Of a stretch of 64,000 bases of DNA, positions 28,054 to 37,911 are shown piece by piece. The translations under genes were made by a program, and so were the position numbers. The notes under the pieces were generated by a model. The model saw nothing but the letters and a program-made list of their open reading frames with translations. It ran no database searches and was not told where the DNA came from. Origin of the DNA: Bin80 sp965203305 (GTDB lineage: Bacteria; Bacteroidota; Rhodothermia; Rhodothermales; Bin80); assembly GCA_965203305.1 (NCBI GenBank), contig OZ241874.1, positions 1,798,001 to 1,862,000 of the forward strand, written 5' to 3'. Position 1 is the stretch's first letter, and each line of letters starts with the position of its first letter.

Positions 28054-29955
28054 TCATGAATCAGGAGGCTTTTCCTCTTCGGGAAGCAGCGTACATTCTT
28101 TCGCTGGTGATTTTTCTTCGGGACCATCCCGCCCCCGCTCCTCTCCCTTCGTCTTCTCGGGATCATACAGGATCCCCAGAATCCGAAAGATCTGCTGCAC
28201 GAACGGGGTCAGATCCTGATCCATCCGTGTGATCAGGTACCGCTGTAGGAGTTGGTGGAATTTGGTGATGATGCGCTGAATCTTGTTGAGGTGCTTCCGA
28301 ATCGTACTCCAGCTGGACGAGATGCCCTAGGCCTTGAGCGGGATTCGGATCATCTGTGCAAAGCAGACCCCCAGCAGCGCAAGAAACAGATGCCCCTCAA
28401 TCCGCTCGTCCTTGCTGTGATAAATGGGCCCCAGTCCAAACTCGGATTTCATGGAGCGAAAGACATGCTCCACCTCATACTGTCGCCAGTAGGTCTGGGC
28501 CACCTCCCGGAGGGACCAGTCCAGATGACTGGTGCGGATCACATACCCGCCACAGGCCCGCATCCACGACGCATGCGCCGGAAGACGGGTTACCCGAATC
28601 GTGTCCGCATAGTCGGTCTCTTCGTTGCGAATCACCTCCACATCGTAGAGATATGCCACGTGCGGGTGGTCGCGTTCCAGACGCGTCACCCGTCTCTGCA
28701 CCGGAGCAAATTTCTTGACACACCCGGGTTTGGACAGTCCCTCCCGCAATTTGTCCAGTGCCTTCTCATACGCCTCACACCGCCGCTGCTTGATCTGCAA
28801 CTCCGTCTTTGCCTTCGCCTCACTGTAAATGTACACGCGTCGTTCGCCATTCTCTTCGGACAGCTCCCACGCCTTGATCTGCCTTCCGCCCCCCGTCTCA
28901 AACCGGGCATCCGCAGGTCCCGTGGGAACAGGCGGCGTGCTGCTGCGCTCTATGCCGACCCAGTCAAAGCCCTTCTCCTGCATGAGAGCCACATTCCCAT
29001 CCGTGCAGATCCCGGCATCCATGACCAAAGTCGAATCCTCGTCCCCCAGCTTCTCCAGAACACCAGCCAAGGTGCCAGGCTCGCTCACATTCCCCGGCAG
29101 AATCTCCATCCCGCAGGGCATCCCGTTCCCGCTCATGGACACCGAAAGAGACGTTTGCCGAAGATCACTCCGCTTGTTCTTGCTCCGCCCGTGCCGCAGG
29201 TATTGTCCCTTCTCCTTCCCGTAATACGGCGTGTTGGTCAGATCATACAGAATGATCTTTCCCCCGAAAGGAAGCGTGGACTGTGCCCTCTCATAGAGCC
29301 ACGAGAGAATCTCGTCCCGGTGCCGGTTCAGCAGATCCACCGTCCGGTACAGGGTGTTCAGACTCGGTACAGGAAGATGCAGAAGCTCCAGAATGGCAGA
29401 GGTGGAGGTGAGCCAGTCATGGGTGTGCCGCTCGCTGCCCGGACTCAGCATCTTGCCAATGACCATCACATAGATCAGCTTCACCTGCTCTTCGGTACAT
29501 CCCAAATCCAGCAACAAGCAATCAAAGCCAACCCGATGAAACAGGGACAGGAGCAGACGCTCGCCCCCAACCGTGCCGGAACCGGGATGCGAAAGCCGAA
29601 GGAAACTCACCACACGCTCTGCCGGCGTGCGAGGGGTTCCCACCTCACAGCCACGCTCCACCAGGTTTTGCGCAATCTGCTGCACCAGATCCCGAAAGAA
29701 CGGACGCTGTTCCACAAAGTCCAGCCGAAGTGCTCCGTCCATGTGCGCCTTCACATGAGCCCCAAAGGCTTGGATCTCTTCCTCGGACAGATCCACATCT
29801 TTGCCGAGGCAAAACAGCGTTTTTCGTTTGGGGATGCCGTTGACCCGTTTGCAGTAGGACAGATAGAATCGGAATCCTTTCTCTCCTGTCTTGAGGCGGT
29901 AGGGGGCTCGGAAGAGGAACATGCCGTGGTGGTTGATCCCAAATTTAAACCGCAT
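28054..29955 (-). pseudogene. Second IS1634-like transposase, interrupted by one in-frame amber codon
   Basis: From ATG 29955 a 542-codon frame runs to TAG at 28327-28329 and then continues in the same frame for another 91 codons to TGA at 28054-28056. The sequence across the stop, RIPLKA-amber-GISSSWSTIRKHLNKI, is coherent: relatives carry a residue such as Gln in place of the stop (a single CAG to TAG change). The DDE core is present: IILYDLTNTPYYGKEKGQY (first Asp), STLVMDAGICTDGN (second Asp), YWRQYEVEHVFRSMKSEFGL (Glu). The acidic tail (EEKSPAKECTLLPEEEKPPD) would be lost by termination. It is only distantly similar to the transposase at 4837. I could not find its terminal repeats. Confidence 0.8.
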
Positions 29956-30690
29956 ATCCGGGGGGAGGTTCCCGGAAAAAAATACGGTATACTACAACGG
30001 GGTTCTGGAGAGCAAACCCGTAATAAATAAGGGAAAACGGGGCAAATACGAAAGTAATGAAACCAAAACAGGCAAATAAGTGGAATTATTAAGGCAAAAT
30101 GGAGAAGAATTTCCGCGAAAACCGGATTTTTAAAGAATCATGGCGAACTTGCGTCAGGACTCAACTTGGCGACGATGGATTCCGTGTAAAACTGACATCC
30201 CCAAGCCTTGGTGCTTTCAGGAAAAATGTAACGACATTCAATTTGCCTGCACATATGTTTCGGTGATCTAAATCCATAGAGATGAGTAAGGAAGCGCTGG
30301 AATCAGCAAAACTGGAAAGTGTTGGCGGCAATGAGTTCCGTTTAATTGTAGGTGATTTTCAGTTCAACTATGGCTGTTGTGGTATAGAACGTCAAAATTC
30401 CTGAAAATGGTGGGTGTTATTGGCGCATACCAGTATTGTATTGATCAATATTGCTACTCCTGAGCTACAATTTTGAGAGTACCGAAATCAGAGACGTATC
30501 TGGATACCTAGGGAGGTACCCAAGAATATTAGTGAAATTGTCATCACGATGCCATTAGATCGTATCTGGCTATTTTGCCGAAACATCTGATTTTGATGCA
30601 ACTCAGTCCAGCAGGGAACATTACCAACATTGCCATTGTTTTCCGTCTGCAGGTCTGCTGTGCACAGAACTAAAAAACTGGAATCATGAC
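29956..30690. other. AT-rich non-coding region upstream of the TIR-like gene
   Basis: 735 bp with many stops in all frames. A 40-codon frame at 30282-30404 (GNEFRLIVGDFQFNYGCC) is the only protein-like stretch; it may be a gene remnant. The base composition is visibly more AT-rich than in the metabolic genes, as expected of acquired DNA. The right end of the neighbouring IS must lie here but I cannot place it. Confidence 0.5.
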
Positions 30691-31125
30691 ATGAACCTCA
30701 GAACATATAACCTGTTTATCAGTCATTCTTGGGGGTATAGGCACCATTACGATAGACTCCAAAAACTGCTTAGAAAGAGGTGTCACTTTAAGTTCAAGAA
30801 TTATTCGGTCCCTAAAAATGATCCGATTCATACTAGTGGTACAGCAAAAGAATTACGCCAAGCCATTCGCAGACAGATGGCCCCATGCAGTGTCATTTTG
30901 GTACTCGCGGGGGTTTACTCCTCGTACAGCAAATGGATTCGCACTGAAATGAATTTGGCGAATCAGGGCTTCCAAAATCCCAAGCCCATTATAGCCATTA
31001 AACCATGGGGAAGTATTAGAATCTCGGCAACCGTGAGAGATGCGACCGCAGAAGTAGTTCACTGGAACTCCAAGAGTATAGTTGATGCCATTAGACGAAA
31101 CTCGAAAAAAAGGAAACGAAAATGA
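30691..31125 (+). CDS. ThsB/MTH538-type TIR-like domain protein (putative signalling component of a defence module)
   Basis: 144 aa, essentially a single domain. It starts with the beta strand YNLFISHSWGYRHHYDRL, has YSVPKNDPIHTSGTAKEL, and the core VILVLAGVYSSYSKWIRTEM with Glu86 at the place of the TIR catalytic Glu (W-x-x-x-E). KPIIAIKPWG and the AEVVHWNSKSIVDAIR end follow. These are the signatures of the MTH538/DUF1863 TIR-like family, which includes ThsB-like proteins of Thoeris systems; there, TIR proteins make cyclic-ADP-ribose-type signals on infection. The basic tail (RRNSKKRKRK) is notable. The stop overlaps the next gene's start (ATGA), so the two are translated together. No ThsA (SIR2-SLOG) is present. 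Confidence 0.82.
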   Translation: MNLRTYNLFISHSWGYRHHYDRLQKLLRKRCHFKFKNYSVPKNDPIHTSGTAKELRQAIRRQMAPCSVILVLAGVYSSYSKWIRTEMNLANQGFQNPKPIIAIKPWGSIRISATVRDATAEVVHWNSKSIVDAIRRNSKKRKRK

Positions 31126-31565
31126 CTCAGAAAGAAGAATTCGTTGAACTCTATAAGCTTCATGCTGAACTGGCAGACAGGGTAAGTCAGCGAAGAGAGG
31201 GAGCTAATCGACTGTTCGTCACACTTCTGACTGGACTTTTGGCAGCCGCTTTCGCTATGATCACAACGGGAAACTCTACTCCGGCAAACAATGGTGTTCT
31301 CTTGCTGGCAGGTATTCTTGGAGTCACGCTGTCAATTTCTTGGTATATCATCATCCGTTCGTACCGGCAGTTAAATACAGGTAAATTTCAGACCCTCCAA
31401 GAGCTTGAAGGGAAACTGGAATATCCTTTCTTTATCCGAGAATGGGAAATACTGAAAGAGGGAAGAGAGTATCGCACATACTGGAAACTCACCACCGCCG
31501 AAACGATTCTTCCGATTACATTCCTTGCATTCTTTGTCATCTCAATCTTGCTGGGTGTATTCTAG
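31122..31565 (+). CDS. RipA-like small multi-pass membrane protein, likely effector partner of the TIR-like gene
   Basis: 147 aa. Hydrophobic segments at about 31-47 (LFVTLLTGLLAAAFAMI), 58-78 (GVLLLAGILGVTLSISWYII) and 128-146 (ILPITFLAFFVISILLGVF) suggest three membrane passes. Conserved-looking landmarks, LYKLHAELADRVSQRREGAN, IIIRSYRQLNTGKFQTLQEL and IREWEILKEG, match the family I know as RipA-type octameric membrane proteins, which are also reminiscent of the two-TM SLATT effectors that accompany nucleotide-signalling defence systems. The gene overlaps the TIR-like gene by 4 bp. A membrane-disrupting effector opened by a TIR-derived signal is a reasonable hypothesis, not shown by sequence. 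An IS21 remnant begins 44 bp after the stop. Confidence 0.72.
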   Translation: MTQKEEFVELYKLHAELADRVSQRREGANRLFVTLLTGLLAAAFAMITTGNSTPANNGVLLLAGILGVTLSISWYIIIRSYRQLNTGKFQTLQELEGKLEYPFFIREWEILKEGREYRTYWKLTTAETILPITFLAFFVISILLGVF

Positions 31566-31741
31566 TCAACTGTCCACATCCGACAGGCATTTGTATATTC
31601 CAGTGTTATTGGGCCACCGAATCCGCTCCAGCGGGGACAGTAAATCCCGGGGATATTTGCCTTCCTTCCGATCCGGAGATCTGCCGTATTTCATGCTGAA
31701 TTCCGAGGAGATTATCTGCGAACTCCCTGTCTTGTGGCAGC

Positions 31742-33030
31742 TTGTCTTTCGTTCGGATCTCGTGCCGATATTCTATGCTTTTCTCTTTCACAAGAGCATC
31801 GTATTACGTCAAGATCACCCGTATTCTGGAGCTGTCCCTTTCCCGCGCCCTTTCCCGTGCGAAGACACTGGGTCTCACTTGGCCGCTTGCCGATCGGATG
31901 ACGGAGGAGGAGTTGGCGCAAAAGTTGTATCCTTCGCCCTCCTCCCCGGTGGTGCCAGACTGGAAGGAGGTCCAGTCAACCCTAAACGGCAGTCGGTATC
32001 TCACCCGGAGGCAGATCTGGAAGGAGTATAAAGAGGAACCCCCTGACGGGGATCAGTACAGCTATGCTTGCGAGTTGTATCGCATCTGCCGCAAAGTAGC
32101 GGAGAAATCTGTCATGCACCTGACCCATCGGGCAGACGAGAGGTTGCATGTGAACTATGCGGGCAAACGACCGGAGTTCCTTCACCTGGTTACCGGGGCG
32201 GTTTTCAAGGCCTAGAGCTTTGTAGCCGCGCTGTCGGCCTCCGTCTACCTCTATGTCAAAGCAACCGAATCCCAAGCTACACAGGACTTCTGCGCTTCGG
32301 TTCGTCGGACCTTCGAGTTTCTGGGCAGTGTCCCTCGGATTCCTGTGCCGGATAACCTGAAGGCTGCCATCCTTCGCTTCTGCCGCAATGACCTTCCCAA
32401 ACTGAACGGATTGTTCCGAGGTTTGGCGGATCATTAGGATGTGCATGTACTTCCCACTCGTCTAGGCAGGCCCCGGGACAAGGCTGCCGTGGAAGGCGCG
32501 ATCCTGCACTATCGAGAGCCATGTTTACAGGATCCCGCACACCTACAAGGGAAAGAAGGCACGGGCCGTGGTCTGTAAAGATGTGGTGGCGATTTATGAC
32601 AAGGACACCCGGATTGTCTCCAATTTGCAAGGGAAGGAACCCTGCGGGGATACGCCCCATTTGCTCCATATGCCCTTCAATCATCCGGCACACCAAGAGT
32701 GGACTCCAGATCGGTTCCTGCGCTGGTCCAAAACCATTGGCCAAAAAACAGATGTCCTGATCAAAGCGAATCTGGGGGGGACAAGGGCCCCCGAGTAGTA
32801 CGATCGGCGGTGTATGGCAATCCTGAAGCTGACCGACAGCTACCGCAATGAAGTTCTCAAAGAGGCATGCCGGATTGCCCTGTTTGAACAACGACGCAGT
32901 TACGGGACCGTGCAGACCCTGTGCGAGAAAGTCTCCGCCCGGCTTCATAAAAGTCAACCCCTGCCTATTGACCATGAAAACATTCGGGATCCCGAATATG
33001 ATTCCAATCTCCACACCAAAACATCCAGAT
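31742..33030 (+). pseudogene. istA: istA transposase pseudogene (IS21)
   Basis: Recognisable IstA segments in order: GLTWPLADRMTEEELAQKLY, the zinc/DDE region DERLHVNYAGKR (normally VDYAGKT), VPRIPVPDNLKAAI, LGRPRDKAAVEGAIL and the C-terminal LPIDHENIRDPEYD. One frame carries TAG at 32213 and TAG at 32435 (the latter where relatives have Tyr in AEHYGV), and frameshifts follow after about 32515. The first catalytic Asp is changed to Asn (VNYAG). Not functional. Confidence 0.85.
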
Positions 33031-33802
33031 GCTTCTCTATCCCACCATTCCAAAACTGGAACGCATGCTGCTTCTTGGCATGGCCACCTCCTTGCGGAAT
33101 CAACGAGCAATGCCGGACACTGAGAGGCTGTCCTTCCTAGACAGTCTGGGACGGATGGTAGACCAAGAGGAGGCGGTACGCGAGGACCATCGTCTACCCC
33201 GACGATGAAAGGCAGCAAAGCTGCGACTGCAGGTCTGCATGGCAACCCTTGACGTTAGCGTTTCGGGGGGACTGGATCGGCAGGTGATGCTTCATCTGGC
33301 AAGTTGTCAGCGGATCCGGCAACGGCAAAATGTGCTGATTACCGGTCCCACTGGCGTGGGCAAAAATTAGGTGGCGTGTGCCCTGGCCCATCAGGCATAC
33401 CTGGAAGACTTTCGGACCGTGTATCACCGTCTGCATCGCCTCTTGGAACTGCTGGCAGATGCCCGCCAAGAGCGTGGCCACCTGCACATGCTCAAACAAC
33501 TGGGCCGCACCGATGTGCTGGCGCTGGACGACTGGGGACTGCATGGCATTGGACACAGGCAGCAACGAGATCTCATGGAACTCTTGGAGGATCGCTATAC
33601 GCTGCGCTCCAGCATTGTTACCAGGCAGTACCCCATCGAAAAGTGGCATGAAACCATGGGAAACCCTGCCTTGGCAGATGCCATTCTGGATCGTCTTGTC
33701 AACAATGCATACCGAATCCAGTTAACCGGAGAGTCCATGCACAAGATCAAAGGAAAACAAGAATTACACTCACAATCCATCGAATCATCTATCCCATCCT
33801 GA
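33029..33802 (+). pseudogene. istB: istB ATPase pseudogene (IS21)
   Basis: A single frame from ATG 33029 to 33802 with two nonsense codons: TGA at 33206 (where relatives have RRLKAAKLRL) and TAG at 33368 directly after the Walker A motif GPTGVGKN (where relatives have GKSW). Walker B (VLALDDWGL) and the end (DAILDRLVNNAYRIQLTGES) are well kept. The frame is otherwise undisturbed, so inactivation is recent. IstB is the AAA+ helper for IS21 target selection. Confidence 0.88.
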
Positions 33803-33949
33803 ACATACACTACAGGCGGCCCAATTGGAGCAGATTCGGTGGCCCATTTGTGGTGGAATACACACCTCATCTCTGTTTTCGCCCGAACACATTTTGCGGA
33901 AATATGGCAGTGTCTTATCTTTCATGACACAAGCGGAGTTTTTTTTAGG

Positions 33950-35248
33950 ATGGAGAAACTAGTTATTCGAGGAGGGCAAGCATTGCATGGAACACTCCCT
34001 GTCAGTGGTTCCAAGAACACAGCGTTACCGCTCATGGCTGCCGCGATCCTGCCACACGGTGTAACCCGACTGGGTCATATTCCAAGGTTGCGGGACATCA
34101 CCACATTTTCGCATGTGATCCGGATTACGGGTGCCTCTGTGGAGCGCAGTGCCCACGGACTGCAAATTGATGCAACGCGGGTTGGATTCCCCGAATCCCC
34201 GTATGAGCTTGTGAAGAAAATGCGGGCCTCGTTCTACATGCTGGGGGCACTGCTTGGCCGCTGTGGGCGGGCAAAGGTGTCCCTGCCGGGTGGATGTGCA
34301 TGGGGGCCCCGCCCCGTGAACCTGCATATGGAAGGGCTGAAAGCCCTGGGAGCCGAAATTGATCTGGAAGAAGGATATGTTGTGGCTCGCGTACCCCGCG
34401 GAGGTCTGCCAGGCGGGGCCTACAGGTTCGAACCTTCCAGTGTCGGAGCTACGGTCAACCTGCTTCTGGCCGCCAGTCTGGGACGAGGGGGGAGCCGCAT
34501 TGAGAACGCTGCTATGGAGCCGGATGTGATTGTCTTCTGCGAAATGCTCCAGGCGATGGGAGCACAGCTGGACGGGATCGGAACACGCACCATTGAGGTT
34601 CAGGGAGTTTCCGAGTTGCAACCGGTTGATTTCGGCAATTGCCCCGACCGGATTGAACTCGGCACATTTATGATTGCAGCGGTCATTGCAGGTACGCCCG
34701 GAAAACCTGTACGCATGACCCATGCACGCCCGGATCATTTGGGGACAGAATTTCTGGAAGCATTCCGAGAGACCGGGGCAGGGTGTGCCATTGAGGACGA
34801 CACGGTCACTGTGACACCTCCCGAAACCATAACCCCTGTTTCCATCACAACAGCAATCTATCCGGGGTTTTCGACGGATCTGCAGGCACAGTGGACCGTA
34901 CTTCTGGCTTGTGCAAACGGAGAGGCATCAGTCACCGATGATATCTATGGCGACAGATTCAACCATATTCCAGAACTGGCACGAATGGGACTGCAGGCGC
35001 GTGTTGACGGGAAAAGGGTTACAGTCAGGGGAGGACACCCATTGACCGGGGCCCATGTCATGAGTACGGATCTGCGGGCAAGTGTCTCTCTGGTGCTTGC
35101 TGCCATGGTTGCAAAAGGCATTACACATGTCGGCCGAATCTATCACCTAGACAGAGGCTACGAGCAGCTGGAATCCAAACTCAGTGCATGCAACATTGAT
35201 ATCCGCCGAGAGCAGTACGACGAGTTTGCTACACCGGATCAGGGCTGA
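33950..35248 (+). CDS. murA: UDP-N-acetylglucosamine 1-carboxyvinyltransferase
   Basis: 432 aa from ATG 33950, preceded closely by AGGA; starting here gives the standard MEKLVIRGGQALHGTLPVSG. The catalytic loop SLPGGCAWGPRPVNLHMEGL carries the PEP-binding Cys (about 116) that fosfomycin would modify. The first committed step of peptidoglycan synthesis, in the cytoplasm. Its 3' end overlaps the convergent multiheme cytochrome gene by 10 bp. The IS21 remnant ends 103 bp upstream, so the promoter lies in that short gap or in the IS end. Confidence 0.95.
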   Translation: MEKLVIRGGQALHGTLPVSGSKNTALPLMAAAILPHGVTRLGHIPRLRDITTFSHVIRITGASVERSAHGLQIDATRVGFPESPYELVKKMRASFYMLGALLGRCGRAKVSLPGGCAWGPRPVNLHMEGLKALGAEIDLEEGYVVARVPRGGLPGGAYRFEPSSVGATVNLLLAASLGRGGSRIENAAMEPDVIVFCEMLQAMGAQLDGIGTRTIEVQGVSELQPVDFGNCPDRIELGTFMIAAVIAGTPGKPVRMTHARPDHLGTEFLEAFRETGAGCAIEDDTVTVTPPETITPVSITTAIYPGFSTDLQAQWTVLLACANGEASVTDDIYGDRFNHIPELARMGLQARVDGKRVTVRGGHPLTGAHVMSTDLRASVSLVLAAMVAKGITHVGRIYHLDRGYEQLESKLSACNIDIRREQYDEFATPDQG

Positions 35249-37908
35249 TTCCGAACCAGCCTCAAGCTGTGCTGGTGAATTGGCTGTGCCTCCAGGTTGT
35301 CTGACGGATGCCGTCGCTTGTAGGGGCCGGTTACGGCAAGTGCCGTCTCATCTTCCTTGTAAAATTCATACTTCCTTTGTGCTTCCTGGAGCTCTTCTGT
35401 GCGTCCGAGTGCACCAAGCACCAGCATCCGGTTGTACAGCCCGCCCAGATTTTCTGGATCTATGGCAAGGACACGCTCAATCCATTGCATTGACTCTGGA
35501 TATCTTTCCATGAGGTAGTGAACTCGTGCAATGGAGAGCAAGAGGACACGGTCATCGGGGTACTTCTCATACACAGTCAGCCACTCTGCAAGTGCCTCCT
35601 CATAATATCCAGATCCCCGTAAAACCTCGGCACGGAAATACGCTGTCTTCAGGTATCCCGGCTGCCTGCTCTCTGCTTCCTGAAGCTGTGCTTCTGCGTC
35701 TGTCAAATTACCCTCCGAGATATATACACGTGCCAGATTGATCGGTCCTTCTGGACTCTCTGGTGAAATGGCAGAAACCTGTCCAAATGCTTCCAGTGCC
35801 CCCCGGGTATCTCCCTCAAGAAAAAGTCCGATGCCATAATCGTTCCAGCGTTCCCAGAGAGCATATGCAGTATCAGAGGAGTGTCCGCTTAGCCGGATTG
35901 CTGAAGCCATCAGTGTGACTGGAATATCTGGTGCTTCGCCTGGTCCCAGTTCCCATTGCCGCAAATCTACTTCCTTCAACGCCAGGGAATCCGGCTGCCC
36001 AGAAGCTACACGCCCCCGAAATGTCCAGTTATGAAAGTACCACTTGAACTTGCGGTGATACAACTTGGCGGACAGTGTATTCAGATTTACTCCCTCCGGC
36101 ACACGGAATGCATAGTGTACCGTATGCGCTGTCCCGGGCCCAATCATGTTTGCGTAGACGGTTGCAGTCCAGTCCTGTGCATTGCGTCGATTGATTGCCT
36201 GACTGGCACGGTCTACCTGTACGGCCCCCCAGAAGTGTGCGGTTGTATCTACCCTTCCTTCTGCATCCAGATCACCCGAGATCAGCACCTCTGCTCCAGA
36301 CGAGTCTTTTGCCGAAAATTCGAGCCACATTTCGTTTGAGTCATTCGTCCCGCCGGGAAGCAGATGACCTACGCGGCGATTCCGGACGACCACGGTTACC
36401 ATCATCTCTGTGCCTGGCTTGATGGCTGGCATTGTGTCACTGGGACCATACGTCTGTCCATCTGCCATGATGGAAAAAATATCAACGGAAGCCGACGACT
36501 GCAAATCTTTCTGTGCCTCTATGGTCTGTTCGGGATACCCTTTCAGAGCGGGCAATGCTGTGTTCGCGGAGGCGAATGTGTGGCTTCGGATAAATCCGTC
36601 CGATCCTCCCTGATCGTTTGATGCGACGAGCGGCATGTGGCAGTCTACACAGTTAAGGGGAGATTCCGGCAAATAAAATGATCGCACTGTGTTTCCGCTT
36701 GTACCGCTGCTTTGCCACGCGTCATATTCATTCTGTCCTCGTTTCCACCGATAGTTATTCACCTCGGGAGGAAGTCCCACCTTGTGGCAGGTCCCGCAGA
36801 ACTCCATCGTTTGATGAACCGGCTTCAGCATGGCTTCCCTGTGCGGCCCCGGCTTGGCACGGACCAGTGTATTGTGCACCCACTGACGAGGGTCATCACT
36901 GGCACGGGCGAAGGGATACTCATCTGGGGCAGAGATCACATAGCGGCCATTTCCCTTGACATCTCGCAAGGCTTCGATGGCATGGCAGGACAGGCATGTG
37001 AGTCCTGCACTGAAGGTTGGATGATCAAAATCCAGAAGCTGTTCATCGGTCAAACGCCCGGTATACAGCACCAGAGGATCATGGCAGGAAGCGCACCATC
37101 GGGCTGGATCATTGCCGGCTCGTTCCACCAGTGCCTCTACACTCTTGCGATAATACGGATTGTTGAATGAGGAGAAGCGATGTGCGGACGCTTCCCACTG
37201 CGCAACAACATCTGGATGGCATCCCTCCTGCCCACAGGATTCAGACCTCCCCAGATCATCATCACTAAGATATCCCTCATGGGCAAGGATTGCCTGGGAT
37301 GCAGCCAGGGGATTCTCTTCTGACCCCTCTACATAAATTGAGCCTCTGTCCTGCAGCCATGGAACTAGCCCGACCAGAAGCGTTACCGCAAGACCAGCCA
37401 CCAGAGTCATGGATAATGGATGTCTCCACAGATGTGTCCCCCCTGACTTGAATGCCTGCCCCCATTCCAGAAACCGGTACCGTATGCCATCTTTCAGGGA
37501 GATATGGATGACAAACCCGACGCTTGCTGTGGCTACAGAAATCACATGTATATACAGGAGGATGCTATTTGCCCATGTTGACCCTAGGAATACAAGTCCG
37601 AATCCTGACGACAGGAGAGCTATGAGAGAGGCTCCCGTGACAGCTCCGGCCAAAGTTGCCCGCCAGTTGCTGCGGAGGGGCATCTTTGCCAGATGCAGGG
37701 AAATAAAGATCACGGAAGGGAGCGTGAACAGAGTGCCCAGTCCGATATGGAGCAGTACATTGCTCAGATAGAGGAATGCGGTAGATCCCTCTATCAGATA
37801 CAGGAACAGGCTGTTGACCAGAAGCACACCAAACCCGCCCAGAAGTACAGCAACCAGCCTTCTTTGACGTTTGGGCAGCCGTATGTAACGGTTCTGCAAA
37901 CGTGCCAT
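35239..37908 (-). CDS. Membrane-anchored multiheme cytochrome c with C-terminal TPR repeats
   Basis: 889 aa. About five membrane helices in residues 19-185 are followed by a periplasmic part with heme sites CASCH (272-276), CLSCH (305-309), CGTCH (371-375) and CVDCH (420-424), plus CGQEGCH (225-231), a spaced CX4CH that may be a fifth site. This arrangement recalls cytochrome c554-like domains. Residues from about 690 contain tetratricopeptide repeats (YGIGLFLEGDTRGALEAFGQ, INLARVYISEGNLTDAEAQL). The gene is 3 bp downstream of the FAD oxidoreductase, so they probably form one electron-transfer unit. The physiological substrate is unknown. Confidence 0.82.
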   Translation of the reverse strand: MARLQNRYIRLPKRQRRLVAVLLGGFGVLLVNSLFLYLIEGSTAFLYLSNVLLHIGLGTLFTLPSVIFISLHLAKMPLRSNWRATLAGAVTGASLIALLSSGFGLVFLGSTWANSILLYIHVISVATASVGFVIHISLKDGIRYRFLEWGQAFKSGGTHLWRHPLSMTLVAGLAVTLLVGLVPWLQDRGSIYVEGSEENPLAASQAILAHEGYLSDDDLGRSESCGQEGCHPDVVAQWEASAHRFSSFNNPYYRKSVEALVERAGNDPARWCASCHDPLVLYTGRLTDEQLLDFDHPTFSAGLTCLSCHAIEALRDVKGNGRYVISAPDEYPFARASDDPRQWVHNTLVRAKPGPHREAMLKPVHQTMEFCGTCHKVGLPPEVNNYRWKRGQNEYDAWQSSGTSGNTVRSFYLPESPLNCVDCHMPLVASNDQGGSDGFIRSHTFASANTALPALKGYPEQTIEAQKDLQSSASVDIFSIMADGQTYGPSDTMPAIKPGTEMMVTVVVRNRRVGHLLPGGTNDSNEMWLEFSAKDSSGAEVLISGDLDAEGRVDTTAHFWGAVQVDRASQAINRRNAQDWTATVYANMIGPGTAHTVHYAFRVPEGVNLNTLSAKLYHRKFKWYFHNWTFRGRVASGQPDSLALKEVDLRQWELGPGEAPDIPVTLMASAIRLSGHSSDTAYALWERWNDYGIGLFLEGDTRGALEAFGQVSAISPESPEGPINLARVYISEGNLTDAEAQLQEAESRQPGYLKTAYFRAEVLRGSGYYEEALAEWLTVYEKYPDDRVLLLSIARVHYLMERYPESMQWIERVLAIDPENLGGLYNRMLVLGALGRTEELQEAQRKYEFYKEDETALAVTGPYKRRHPSDNLEAQPIHQHSLRLVRNQP

Positions 37909-37911
37909 CCA

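Larger units (their letters stand above)
31610..33846 (+). mobile_element. Decayed IS21-family element
   Basis: 2,237 bp bounded by inverted repeats starting TGGGCCACCGAATC (left 31610) and, in reverse complement, TGGGCCACCGAATCTGCTCC (right end 33846), with the TG...CA termini typical of IS21. Inside are istA and istB, both broken by in-frame stops. No clear target duplication remains. It sits immediately downstream of the TIR/RipA-like pair and 103 bp upstream of murA. Confidence 0.85.

Noticed and set aside
28252..30030. Long plus-strand open frame (592 codons) opposite the second IS1634-like transposase
   Set aside because: It is the antisense shadow of the transposase: Pro/His/Arg-rich, no domain, while the minus strand has clear DDE motifs.
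28327..33370. Amber codon reassignment, suggested by several in-frame TAGs
   Set aside because: The TAGs are confined to transposon genes; other genes such as the RipA-like gene (31563-31565) end at TAG, and TGA also interrupts istB. Ordinary decay explains them.
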